From the NCBI GenBank assembly GCA_947650285.1, contig CANTFL010001299.1:186001-250000 (forward strand): a stretch of DNA of 64,000 nucleotides. Reading direction: 5' to 3'. Below are positions 32,979-44,600 of the stretch, in pieces. Positions within the stretch are counted from its first letter, which is position 1. The number at the start of each line of letters is the position of its first letter. Source of the DNA: Hyaloperonospora brassicae. Taxonomy: Eukaryota > Oomycota > Peronosporomycetes > Peronosporales > Peronosporaceae. The translations under genes and the position numbers were made by a program. A model generated the notes under the pieces. That model searched no databases, was not told where the DNA came from, and saw only the letters and a list, made by a program, of their open reading frames with translations.

Positions 32979-35900
32979 TCACTGGACCAGACGGCCGACC
33001 ACGGGCACGGCCATGACGGAGCGCGAACTCGGCAGCGACGACAAGTTGGACGACAGGTCGGAGCTCGAGAGACTGCTGATGGCGCTCGTGGAGCTGAAGT
33101 AGCTCGGCCGCGTCCAGTTGAGCGGCACGTGGTTGCTCGTGGTCAGGCGGCCCTCCAGCACGCGCACGAGCTCCTCCTGCACGTCAATGGCGTCCGGCCG
33201 CTCGCTCGGCACCTCGTGCCAGCACTGGCGCGCGAGGTCCCGCAACTCCAGCGGACAGTCGGCCGAGAACTTGAGCAAGAGCGGGTTACCCCCGTAGTCG
33301 GCAGAGGCCCTCGAGCTCGCCAGGTCCTCCTCGACCGCAATCATCGTGTCGAGCTCCCACAGGAACGTGCCAAACGCAAACACGTCTTCTCGCTGGGCCG
33401 CGACGATGGACGCCCCGAGGCCGCCACTCGACTTGAGCGAACTCTCGTTGAGGTCGTCCAGCCCTTCGATGGGCGCGGCGATCTCACCGCTGCGGCTGTG
33501 GTTGTCGTCGAGCGTGACGCTGCTGACTCCGCTGGCTCCGCTCGCGTCGCTCTGTCCGCTGTTGTTGTCGTACCGATTGCGGCTGAGGCGGTCAGATGCT
33601 TGGCGCTTCTGCGCTCTCGACGAGCGCGTAGCACGGAGTCCAGCGATCTTCTGCACAGTCCATCGCGCGCTGTCACGCAGCGAGCCACGGAAGTCGTCGG
33701 CTTTGCCGTACGCGTCGTCTCGGCTCGACGCCAAGTCCGAAGGCAGCAAGACGTCCATTGCGCTCAGTTTGGCCTCGCCCTGCTCGTTGACCAGCACCTT
33801 CCGAGCACACACGTGGCCGTGGGCGTAATTGTTGGCGTGGAGGTAGACAAGACCCATGGCGACATCGAGAGCGATCGACAGCTTGCAGCGCCAGTCGGCG
33901 TTCGGGTTCGCGTTCACACTCGCGCTCGAGTTGGCAAACATGGGGTACCAGCTGAAGATATTGCCATTGCCGCTCCCGATCGCCGCTGCGACGCTGCTGT
34001 TCGGGTGATACCCTTTGCCCTCGCGTCGATATCGCTCGGCCTCAAACATGCTGGCAAGCGATCCGTGCTGCATGTACTCAAACACGACGCCGAGGTGCCA
34101 CGAGGGCGCGCCCATGCTCGGGTACCGACTCTTTGTCGCGCTGCTGTTTGCCATGCTCTCGCCTGCGGTGTTCGCGGGACCGTAGCTGGCGTACGGCGCG
34201 CGAGGCATTGCTGCACTGCTGCCCCGTCGACGACTTGCCGTGCTGCTGCAGCCCGTGGTCACGCCAATAAAGTGCACAATCGACGCGTGGTCGAGGGAAG
34301 CTGCGAGACGGATCTGCTCGACAAAGCGCTTCTCCAGCTGCTTCTTGCAGCGCATGAGCGCTTGGATCACCACCTTGTAGCCCTGGTACTCGGCCAAGAA
34401 CAAGGCCGAGTCCACCTTCTTCCGAGTGTTGCCCACGCCGACACTGCTCAGCGCTAGCGCCGCTTTGCTGCCCTTCTTCGACGACGACACGCACAGCGCG
34501 CGGAGCATCTGGATCTCCTCGGGCGGAATCTCGTACACGAGCAGATCGTCCAAGTCGACTTTGATCTTGAGCTTGCTGCGAGCCTGGAGCGAGACGGTGC
34601 TGGCACCGAGAAAGTGCTTGTCCCCGTTCGGACTCGGCTCAAGCAGAGCTACCGGGTTGTACTTGTCCAGCGGGCTCTCGTAGATCGTCCACGCTGCGTG
34701 ACCAGGTGTGTGGACGCCGGTGCTCCCAAACGTGCTCGTGCTCTCGTTCTTGCTGTCGCGGTAGTTGTCATTGACAATGAGCCGATTCGCACGACTCGTG
34801 CGTCCGCTGCCCGTGAACACGACAAAGTTGCTGCCACTGCTTCCTAATCGACGTTCACGATTTAGCTTCAGAGTAGGACATCGAGACGGGCTGCCGCCGT
34901 TATCTCTGCGCTTCTTCCACACAAGTCCAAAGGCCAAGGCGCTCAACAAGATGCCAACGAGGAAAAACGTGCCGCCGATGATTCCAATGGATCCGGCCGA
35001 AAAGATCGAGCCCGAGCTGCTGCTCGATGACGCGCCGTCGCTCGAGCCCGGGGTAGTGGCGGTGTTGTCGTCCGTCAAACTCCCGGCATTCGAGTCCGTT
35101 GCCAAGGCACTGACGCAGTCCTCGTCTTCCAAGACGCAAAAAGGGACGCCCCGAATGGCCATACTAGTTGCCGTCGAGTTGGAGCAAGTGCTTGACACGG
35201 ACGACGGTGCAGTAAACTCAGTGAGGCTCTCAAACACGATCACGTCCGATCGGCAAATTTCGATCGTGGACAACGGGTTATCCCTCAACGATACCTTGCG
35301 AAGCGTCGACGCAAACGTCACGCCACGAATCCTCTTGATTCCATTGCCTTCGAGGTTCCTGTATACGAACGCGCTAGTCAGACTTTATGCAGCATGTGCA
35401 GCTGCAGCTATCAGGTGGAGAAACGTACAGCTCGACGAGCGTCGTGAGCGACGATACGACCGTGGGGAACGCCGTAAGTAAGTTGTTGCTCAAGTCCCTG
35501 CAGCGAAGCAAAAGAACCGACGACCATCAGTACACAAGATACTTCACTGGGTACATCCATCAACAACGATCTTTCGGCACGCACAGGTATTGCAGAGCCG
35601 TTGGAAGGTTCGCGAAGCTGGTCGAAGCACTAGTGAACGAGTTCCTCGTCGCGTTGAGTATCCGCAGAGACACGGGCAGCATGAGGTCGTCGAGGTTCGA
35701 TATGCTTGTGCTCGACAGGGATCTGCAAGAAACGAGCAACAACATCGACGTGAGTCTCCCATCGTCCATACGACAGGTGACCAGCCACTGCACGTGTTAT
35801 TTCATGGACTTACAGCGACCGCAGTGCTCCGAATCTCGTAAACGTGTCAGTCGCGACTGACTTGAGCGGGTTGCCGTGCAGCAAAAGCGTCTGCAGGTCC

Positions 35901-36635
35901 CCCGACACGGGCCAGGGCGTAGCTGTCGACAGCGTCGTGATAAAGTTGTAGCTCAGGTCCAAGTAATTGAGTCGACGAGGAAAGTTCGAGCTGACCAAGT
36001 CCGTGATCAAGTTGCTCGACAGTTGTCTATCAGTGCCAAGACAGCACCACAGCCACAAATACACATCAACTCGCGTGAGCAGTCATGTCGACACCGACCA
36101 CAGCCACAGCCACAGCCACAGCGCTCTCTAACACCAACGCACAAGTCTTTCATGTCACTGTCCAAGTCCGTCGACGAAAACGTCTCGAGCCGATTGTTGT
36201 TCAAGAGCCTAATCGAACCACAACAACCACAACCGCAACAACAACAACCACAGCCACAACAACCACAATCGTCCAGCACGTCAGCCATCGCTTCCTATCC
36301 AGCCCAAGACACACCTTCACACACACACTATCGTACAGTTGATACACGCGCGGGTAGCTCCGCACGGCCACAACGTCCAAGTTCGAGAGGTTCAGACTCC
36401 GCTCGACCGTCGAGCTCACGACCACTTGGAAGCTCCGCGCGTTGCACGCCGCGTCGTAGACGATCGCAGCGCTCTCGTCGTCGGCCACTAACGTACTCGC
36501 GTTCGCACACGACTGCGCTGCAACGCGCGACGTCGAGAGGCTCAGGCCGAGCCATAGGACCAATGACAAGAGCTGCTGACGCGCCGTCAGACGTCGTCGT
36601 CGTAGCGGTCGTAGTGCGGCGGCCGCGTCCCTCAT
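32979..36635 (-). CDS. LRR receptor-like protein with TKL-type pseudokinase domain, six exons
   Basis: Exons are 36635-36337, 36208-36143, 36026-35814, 35722-35585, 35497-35429 and 35358-32979. All five introns (70-128 bp) are phase 2 and split a Leu codon, with donors GTACGA, GTGCGT, GTAAGT, GTGCGT and GTACGT. The product is 1054 aa. A signal peptide follows the basic N-terminus (LLSLVLWLGLSLSTSRVAAQ). Leucine-rich repeats span about 90-330, e.g. LNYLDLSYNFITTL and LDLSNNLLTAFP. One transmembrane helix lies at about 386-408, followed by KKRR. Residues about 541-1014 have a tyrosine-kinase-like layout. However, the VAIK lysine is Gln594 (VVIQAL), HRD is His-Gly-His at 775-777, the catalytic-loop Asn is Lys, and DFG is Ala-Met-Asp at 795-797. 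All key catalytic residues are absent. A long Ser-rich insert splits the region after DFG. It is expected to be a surface sensor that signals through partners; ligand unknown. Confidence 0.9.
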
Positions 36636-36714
36636 GACGGACGAGAAGGCGGCGCAGTCCCACACTCGTCGGCGCGCGAAGGCGTTCGTACAATGCGACT
36701 ACCGCCTGGCGACT

Positions 36715-36795
36715 AATTGGCGAATCGGCGAATCGACTAATTGAGCAATTGGCCAATTGAGCAATTGGCGGTCGGCGTAATTGGCCAATTGGCTG
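36715..36795. repeat. CAATTG/CCAATTGG palindrome cluster upstream of the LRR gene
   Basis: About eight AATTG cores occur in 80 bp, including the perfect palindromes CAATTGGCCAATTG (36746-36759) and AATTGGCCAATT (36779-36790). The block lies 80-160 bp upstream of the LRR pseudokinase ATG, so a regulatory role is possible, but simple-repeat slippage is equally so. Confidence 0.7.
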
Positions 36796-38710
36796 CGTGA
36801 GTGAGCGAGTGACCGAGTGAGGAAGTTAGTGACTGAACGAGTTAGTGACCGACCGACCGACCGACTGACTGACTGACTGGACCGACGGACGACGGACGAC
36901 GGACTGGACCGACTGCCGGGCGAAAGAGCTGTTGAACTATCGATTGAGCTGCTGCGAGTCGGAACAACGCGAGAGAGCGCGCGCGCGCGACTCGTGCGGG
37001 TGGGCGGGAGGGCTGGGGGACGGGCGACCATGTGGTTTGCGAGAAGATCGAGTTTGAGAGGTCCGAACGACCCGCGCGGTGGTCGAGTTGTCGACGCGCG
37101 CGCGTATGCTCGCGAAACAGGTTCGCTGGCTCTCTGTCCGCGTCGTCACGTCGAAACGACGTGAGACCGCGCAAGTCGCGCGTGGACAACCCGGTGAGTG
37201 ACTGAACGACTGAGTGAGAGTCTGTGTGAGAGTCTGTGTGTGTGTGTGTGTGTGTGTGTGAATAAACATCTGACCGAGTGATTTGGAGCGGGAGGGAATG
37301 TGTGTGCAGACAGCGGCTGCTTGTGGACGATCAACGAGGAAGTGCAAAAGAAGAAGCAGAAAAGAAGGGGAAGAAGTAGAGGAGGAAGAGGCGGCAGCAG
37401 AGGAGATGCACGGGATGAGTCGGCGATTGCAGGGCGTAGGAATCGACTGGTAAAAGCGCCGCGAGCAAAGGTGTGGCGGCGTGTGGTGACGACGGCCGTT
37501 TGGCGAAACCGAGCGGACCAAGCGGTTCAGCGCTGGGGCGGGCGAAGGAGGAAGAAAAGACACGTACGTGCATGCAAAACGGTCGAGTCGTTGGAGGGCG
37601 ACGAGAGTAGAGGTGTTGCACGCGCTTTCGGTGTCGCTGAGTCAGCAACGACCGGCTCATGGACCCTCTGCTGGCCTCATGTTTGAAATGAGCACCACGG
37701 ACGAGCGTTGGCGTTGCAAAGGACCTTTCGACTCGATAGCGAAGAGCTCTTGTCCAGCCAAAGTGGTTCGGGAGAGCTATAGGGTGTCACAGCAATCGAG
37801 ACGCAGCGTGCCACCACCGAGCAACTCGCTGGGGCTGCCTGCAGCTGTTCTCGAGTCTTTTGCGTCTGCATTACCGTATGGTTTCCTGCGTGTGGACGAA
37901 GTGAGGTACACATGTCAAGGTCTGTCACGCAGAGCCTCAAGCAGAAGGCGCGACGTTGCGCGCTGCGTCGTGGCTGACAGACCGCACACGGCGAGAGAGC
38001 AGCTCGGGATACGGTCGTCTGGCTCAGCCCACTCGGTACACACACGCCACATGCTCGACATTTTCTTGAAGACATGCAGTGGAGATGTGCGACAGCAGCC
38101 AAGTGTGAGCGGGTGAGGGCGAGCGGGTATGGTGTGGGTGTGCACTCTCGAACCGTTGAGCCTCAGCGCAAGTCCGCCCACGCGTCCGTCGCAGCGCAGA
38201 AGCAGCTGAGTGTCTCCGTCGCGGAAGCCATCGGAGCACATCCATTGTCGGTCTATCGGATACACAGAGCGCAGGCGACGAGTCACTGTGCTAGAGCTGC
38301 TGCTCACTGGAGAGTCACGTTGCTCTCGTTGGCGTCTTCGATGCATTGCGTGGGAGCTTTGGTCATGCAGTGTTGTGCTTACAGTACGTCTGAAGCTCAA
38401 GACCAGGACGTTTCTCTGTTCGAGCCTAGAGCGTATGAAGTGAAGCTACAGGTCAACGAAGAGGCGGCAGGAGAGACGGACGGACGGACGGACATGAGAC
38501 GTTCGTAGGTGAGACAGAGACCTAAAGGACATGCAGTGCATTAGTCCGCTAGACAGTGAGAGGGAAAAGAAGTCGCCGAGTGCGTGTCCCACGCTGTGGT
38601 CCCGTCTTGTCACTTTTGTATGCACGCGTTTTGGCGACCGCCAGTCACAGCTCACTGACTCTTTCGAACGGATCCGCTCCCCCCCCCACCGTCTCCGATC
38701 CGCCCGCCGC
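36796..38710. other. divergent intergenic region, no gene supported
   Basis: Lies between the LRR gene (-) and the prolyl hydroxylase (+). It contains GACT/GAGT short tandem stretches (36795-36880) and a (GT)n tract at 37235-37260. Frames of 100-190 aa exist on both strands, but they overlap each other, are low-complexity or lack motifs. Confidence 0.5.
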
Positions 38711-40146
38711 ATGTCGTCCAGCGCGCCGCCATCGCCAGTCCGAGGACAGCGGACCTTCTCCTCATGTCGCAACGCCTCGTGGCTCGTCGTGGCGCTGCTG
38801 GCGATTGCAGTGGCCGCGTTCGTGCGCGACGCCGACCTCTTGTTCCTGGGACTCGGCAGTCCATTCGGGACCTCCTCAGCTGTCGGCGATTGCGTGGACG
38901 CCCGTCGGTACTTGACGGACGTGATGCCGGTCAAGGGGTTCCACGTGCTCTGCGTCGAGACAAAGACGCGTGACACGTGCGTTGCTCGTAGCCGTAGACA
39001 TTGAGAGAGTGGTGCACATTCCATGGTCTGAGGAGGGGGAGGGGGCTGTTGACACGGTTGCTTCATGTCCATGTGGTTGGGTTGACGCAGGCTGAGGGTG
39101 ACGGGCTTCAAAGACGGGAATTACGCGAACGAGTCAATCGAGACGACGTCCGACTGGGAGACCTTCTCGCACACGGTCGAAGACGAGCTGCTGGCGATCC
39201 CCAAGCCACGCGACGAGCACGCGCAAAAGTACCAGCAGCCCGTGGCGTACTTTACGCCAAACGGCGTGCGACTCGAGAGGGACGTGACGCAGTGGCCGAG
39301 TCGCATCGTGTTCGTGTTCGAGGGCGGTCAGTTCATCTGGCCAGGCGTCCGCGTCGGCCACACAAGTGCGTACACGTCGTTCAGTCGTCCTAGCGACGCC
39401 AAGTTGGTTGCGTGTGTTGGTCTAACGGTTGACGGCAATGTGGGCTGCGCGTAGCGGTCGTGGAAAATGCCTTTGGACGTGGGGACCTCGTGCTCGAGAC
39501 GATCAGCATGACGCCACTCGTGTTCAGCGTCAAGGAATTCCTTCGGGATGACGAGGTTGACGTCATTCTGGAGCTGTCCATGCCGCACTTGGCACCGTCC
39601 GGCGTGGCGTTGGCGGACGGGGACGAAAACAGACCGTCTACGGACTGGCGCACGAGCACGACGTACTGGTTGGACTCATCCGCGCACTCGGTGGTGCGAA
39701 ACATTGACAAACGCACGTCGGACCTTGTCAAAGTGCCTGTAAGCCACCAGGAGAATGTCCAAGTGCTGCGCTACGAGAAGACGCAGCACTATGACCAGCA
39801 CGTGGACTACTTTTCTGCAGACCGTTACCGCAACTCCCCTGGCGTGCTCGAAGACATCGAGTACGGCTACAAGAACCGCATGATCACGGTCTTCTGGTAC
39901 ATGTCGGACGTCGCCAAGGGCGGACACACGAACTTTGCCCGGGCAGGTGGGCTGCCACCTCCTGCGTCTAACAAAGGCTGTTTCCAAGGCCTGAGTGTTG
40001 CCCCGGAGAAGCGCAAGGTGGTCGTGTTTTACAGCATGTTGCCGAATGGTGAGAACGATCCGATGAGTCTGCACGCAGGCTGTCCGGTTGAAGAGGGCAT
40101 CAAGTTCTCGGGCAACAAGTGGATCTGGAACAAGCCGCGCGCGTAA
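38711..40146 (+). CDS. membrane-anchored prolyl 4-hydroxylase (2OG-Fe(II) oxygenase), three exons
   Basis: Exon 1 is 38711-38976. The intron is 38977-39090 (GTGCGT to GACGCAG, phase 2). Exon 2 is 39091-39365. The intron is 39366-39454 (GTGCGT to GCGTAG, phase 1). Exon 3 is 39455-40146; 410 aa. Residues about 22-40 are one hydrophobic anchor (WLVVALLAIAVAAFV), giving a type II ER/Golgi membrane protein. The catalytic double-stranded beta-helix is in exon 3. VQVLRYEKTQHYDQHVDYF supplies iron ligands His296 and Asp298, SLHAGCPV the distal His387, and GIKFSGNKW the lysine (397) that binds 2-oxoglutarate. A plausible role is hydroxylation of prolines in secreted proteins such as Pro-rich surface proteins. 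The substrate is not known. Its 3' end converges on the next gene. Confidence 0.93.
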
Positions 40147-40279
40147 GGCGACGACCGAGTAGACGGACGCACGGCTGGTCGGCCAGACGGACGTGTTCAT
40201 GTTACTTGTGCTGCTCCTAGTAGTAAAGTCTGGGAGCCCGTGAGTCAGCTGCTGCTGCTGCTGCAACTGTGAGACCATC

Positions 40280-40372
40280 GAGTCTTGTCGTGTCCCGTCG
40301 TGCCTGTCGTGTCCCGTCGTGCCTGTCGAGTCCCGTCGTGCCTGTCGAGTCCCGTCGTCGTGCCTGTCGTGA
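40280..40372. repeat. tandem TGTCGTGTCCCGTCGTGCC-type repeat
   Basis: Four to five degenerate copies of about 19 bp, in the 230-bp space between two convergent 3' ends. It may lie in either 3' UTR. Confidence 0.85.
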
Positions 40373-40376
40373 ATAA

Positions 40377-41459
40377 TCAAATGTGGAGTTCCTGGCCCCG
40401 AAACTGAGGCAAGTCGTTTGACAGTCGTCGTAGTTCCTGCAGCAGCGGCGTGTGCTCGTCTGCCTTCGCGACGCTTCCTCGCGCCGGTGCAACGAGCCGG
40501 TGGTCTTGCCGCTTGACGTTCATCATGTAGATGACCAGAGCTCCTGGAATCAGCTCTGGGATCGCGTAGAACAGCCACGGATTGGCCACGTGCGGGTCCA
40601 GCACGTCGATCGCCGGCATGGAGAACAAGAGGAGCAAACTGCGGTAGAAAAACAGCAGCGACGCCACGACGCCAATGAGCGACAGCCGCGTTGCAATGGT
40701 CGCGGCCAGGGCCGAGAACTCAATCTTGCGCAGCACTGTGCGCAGCTGCAGCGCGCACCTCGCGAGCATCACGGCGAGAAAGAAGAAGCACAGCGCGACA
40801 AAGCCGTAGTCGATCTCCGCGAGCACCATCTTCTGCCGCGGGAACAGCGTCTTGAGCACGAGCAGCGCGCACTCGACGAGGTAAATCCACACGTTGGCCA
40901 CGAGAAAGAGTTTGCGCGAGCGGTGCGAGCGGTGCGTCCCGGCGCCGCGCGTGTACTCGGCAATGACCGACTCGTTGGCCGCCACGCGCGCGAGCGGCTT
41001 CTCGGCGCGCTGGGCCTGGCCGCGCACGTCTTCCCAGAACCGCAGCAGCAGCGTAAAGGCCGAGAAGTAGAGCAGCGTCGCGAGCTTCCCAAACGACGTG
41101 ACGCCGAGGACGTAAATGTCAATGTCCGTGGGCAGCAGCGGCGTGACGAACACCATGTGCTCGAAGCGGAAGGGCGGCGCGCGGCCTTCGACCCACTGGA
41201 ACATGTGCATGTTGCTCAGCACGAGCCACGCGATGCGCGCAAAGTACGCAAAGCTGAGGAACGTCGGGAACCAGCGCATGCGCTTGACCGGCAGCAAGTG
41301 CGTCGCGTGGCCGTGCTCGCCGAGGCGCGCGCGCTGGATGCTCACGGACACGGTGTACGCCAGCGCGACGGCGTAGCAGTAGGACGCGCCCGCCTCGGCC
41401 GACTGCGTGCGGAAGCAGTGGCGCGCGCCGAAGAGGCAGATCTGGTCGAGCAGCTCCAT
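40377..41459 (-). CDS. THH1/TOM1/TOM3-like seven-pass membrane protein
   Basis: Single exon, 360 aa from ATG 41459. Seven hydrophobic segments are visible at about 27-42, 64-84, 115-140, 183-205, 218-237, 252-280 and 292-313. The order and motifs near the end (VANVWIYLVECALL, NPWLFYAIPELIPGALVIY) resemble the THH1/TOM1/TOM3 and GPR137 group, which sit in vacuolar or lysosomal membranes. Plant members are known as host factors, and animal ones affect lysosomal signalling. The cytosolic tail is short and ends in LLQELRRLSNDLPQF, with a possible acidic dileucine signal (DEHTPLL). The assignment rests on topology and a few motifs, so the family is probable rather than certain. Confidence 0.75.
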   Translation of the reverse strand: MELLDQICLFGARHCFRTQSAEAGASYCYAVALAYTVSVSIQRARLGEHGHATHLLPVKRMRWFPTFLSFAYFARIAWLVLSNMHMFQWVEGRAPPFRFEHMVFVTPLLPTDIDIYVLGVTSFGKLATLLYFSAFTLLLRFWEDVRGQAQRAEKPLARVAANESVIAEYTRGAGTHRSHRSRKLFLVANVWIYLVECALLVLKTLFPRQKMVLAEIDYGFVALCFFFLAVMLARCALQLRTVLRKIEFSALAATIATRLSLIGVVASLLFFYRSLLLLFSMPAIDVLDPHVANPWLFYAIPELIPGALVIYMMNVKRQDHRLVAPARGSVAKADEHTPLLQELRRLSNDLPQFRGQELHI

Positions 41460-41520
41460 GGCGCCTCGGGCCGCCCGGTCGAAAGAAGAGCTCTGTAGCC
41501 ATGTTGGCCCAAGGGGCCCA

Positions 41521-41643
41521 AGCCAGTGGTTTCTAAGCGGCGGCGGCCAAAGCCAGTGGTTTCTAAGCGGCGGCGGCCACAGCCAGTGGTTTCTAAGCGG
41601 CGGTGGCGGCGGCTAAAGCCAGTGGTTTCTAAGCGGCGGCGGC
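41521..41643. repeat. 30-bp tandem repeat, four copies, upstream of the THH1-like gene
   Basis: Copies begin at 41521, 41551, 41581 and 41617, with core AGCCAGTGGTTTCTAAGCGG followed by a variable CGG run. They start 62 bp upstream of the ATG, inside the probable promoter or 5' UTR. Confidence 0.95.
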
Positions 41644-44600
41644 TTTCGGGCGCCGATAAGTACGTTTCGACGCCGTCGCACTTGTAAGACGTGACTATCA
41701 GTTGAGGGCACGCGTCGGCCAGCTGCGTCGACAGGCTGTGGCTATTTCAGTACTTTAGTTGGGGCTACCTAGGTTCCAGTCTTGCAGCTACTTTTACCAT
41801 CGCGATCAAGACTTAAAACGTCACGGATGAATCTCGCTATGTCCACTTTCACGCACGCGCGTGTCCAGCGCGACGTCGTTATGATGTCGTGCGGTCACGA
41901 CCGATGTTTAAGCCGTTCTGTGGTCTTCCGCTCTCTAGAGACGTAGACAGCTCATGCTTTTCCAGCTGTCGGATGCCGACCATATGAGGCCTTTGCCGTG
42001 CACGTAGTCCGTGTCTTGTTAGCGTCGGGATCGCCTTTACCTACATCCTCGACACTTTTTCCATCACTGTTGTACCGACCGAAGCGCTGAGACGTCGCCA
42101 CCGTGCAATCCACAGTCAAAGTGTTCGTACCAATGGCGCTAAGTATGTGCGACAGTCGCGTCGAACGCACCCGCGGGAGCGAGACCAGTAAAGTGCCTGA
42201 GCCCACAATGGCCATAACTGCCAACATTGCTCGACAGTTTCCATGTGTGTCGGCAACAACTTTGTTGGAAATCCGTCATGGAAAATGGTGATAGCACGCG
42301 CTTCTCAGTCCATTGACGTCGACAGGTACAGCACAGGCCGAGGGCGCCAACTTCATTGACCCGGCGCTTGGTCTCGAAGGAGGTATCGCTATCCACGAAG
42401 GACTTCACAAGTTGCGTTCAGCTTCAGATAAGCGTCTGATGAGCAACATCTTGTTGCAGCACGTTGTCGATTTCCTGGAGCTGACTTCCGATACCCGTCA
42501 CAATACGTCACGACGAAACACTACAAGGAAGAACGGCATTGCCCGTTTCCTCGAGAAAGCGATCGTTTCGCTACGCAAGAGAAGACGTGCTGTGCAGGCT
42601 ACGGCTTACCGAGCAATTGCTCTATGCTACAGATACGCGGCAAAGTCGTAGCTAAGTTAAAGTCGCACCCGTTCATGTTGTGGACCCAGAGTTTCGATCC
42701 AAGATACATCTCAGGGTTTTGTCACGGGCGACAAATGTCCAACACAGTCATGATGCTGATGGTGCGTCTTACATCAGCAACAGAGGCACCGAATCGGAAG
42801 TCTGCTGCTAGTCGAGCAATCATGCTGCTCGACATTTGCGAAGCGCAAGGCATGGCCTCACGCGCGTATTTGTTTGGGGTACTGCGGTATGCCAGGCGTG
42901 CCAGGCGTGCAGAATTATTCATTACGACGATACACAGTCTCCACCACGACACTACCACACGAGTTTTAGTAGAAACGATGTTGTAGCCGATCTTGTGCGA
43001 GTGCACTCGGACACTCAACAGCGTTGTCCATTAGCACTCCTCCTCCATCTCCACATGGCGGCGATGCTGGTAGTTGCAGTACTGCAAAAGCACCGAGATG
43101 AGCGGTTACAGCAACTCGGCAATCCGGACCACGAGCAGAAAAGCTCGACGTCTGCTTGACCGTTTGATGGTGACTATGGAGCGATCGAGTAGGTATCGCT
43201 GGTCCTGAACACCGTGCAACGTTTCGGCAGGTTATGTGGACTCTCGGTACGACCAGCGAAGAGCGTTTTGACCTTATGAATCGATACAGCGGTCGAGGTC
43301 ACTGATGTCATAGGAATCGCAGCAGTCAGACACGACACACGACGAAGTGTCTGGAGAACCAAATGGGAACTGCAGGCCACGTCGACGCCAATCGAGCACA
43401 CGGATCCAACATGCCAAACAGCAACTGGACAGCGGCACAATCTCAAGTAGGTGGCGGTCAGGGTAATTGCTGGTGAATGCTGCCATACTACCGGCTGTGT
43501 GATCTGAATCCGCGGTCATCAGGTTCTTACAATGGGCAGGAGCGAATTGCACATTCTGCTGAAGCAGCATTTACCGCGTCCCTCCACTCCTGCCGTCAGC
43601 AGTGGATATAGAGTCAGTCTGGGACTGCTTTGCACGTCACGGGTTTGGAAGTGATGCACCTTGTCCCCATGGACGTCGCAACCAGCCTTGGAATCTGAAG
43701 TAGAACATGCAGTAGCTGATTTCGGAAACGACATCGTTTGTTTTGCGGGTAAACGCCATAGACATTCCGAAATGTGGAGATCCCATTGAATAAGAGACTA
43801 CATCTATTGTTGTCCAAGGACTAGGCGCATAAGCAATACGAATGACACACATGTGGACACAAGAGCGAAGTCAGCATTTGGATTGCGCTTAGGCAACCAG
43901 AATGCAGAACGTCAAACATGATCGTAAACATCATTCAGTCGGCTTGTGATTGGAACGGTTGCCACCAGGACCACTCGTGATTTACTGCTGTAATGGTATA
44001 AGGCGTGTCGACTCTCGCATCCACGCACACACAGAAGCACAAGGGTTGTGTGGGCAGTTTATAGGTGTGATATGAGTCCTTGGATCGCAAATGACGATAT
44101 CATTAGGGTCTCAACCAAGAACGACCGACTGCTTCAGGTATGCGCAATCGCTGAGTGATCACAGTCAGCGAGTTTTGATACTGGACTTCAATCCAGGATC
44201 CCAAGTACGGGACCCGACACTTTCCACGTAATCTCAAACTGGGCAGGTTAGGCAACAGCCATACAATTGACGAGTCCATACATAAAGGTTGCAGAAACCA
44301 TGTGTATGACAACGCAGCTCACACTTCGGAACGAATAAGAGGTAACAGCAAGTATGCTCGGACATTTGCATATCCACGATACACATGTTCACCATCGAGC
44401 ACATTCAGGAGGCAGTCTCGCAGTACCTTCGAGCACCAGGCCAGCAAGGATATTGACTGGATCCTCGATCACATGATCAGTGTACCCGGAGCTGACGATT
44501 ATGAGTTCGTCAACCTACAGCAATGAACAAGAAAGACAGCGCTTGTGCTCGCAGCGCATCCACGACTACGAGAGCTGCGGGTGGAGGTCCAAAATGTCCA

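Noticed and set aside
33129..34457. 442-aa plus frame
   Set aside because: Antisense of the pseudokinase exon.
40452..41498. 348-aa plus frame rich in Arg/Glu/His
   Set aside because: Antisense of the THH1-like membrane protein.
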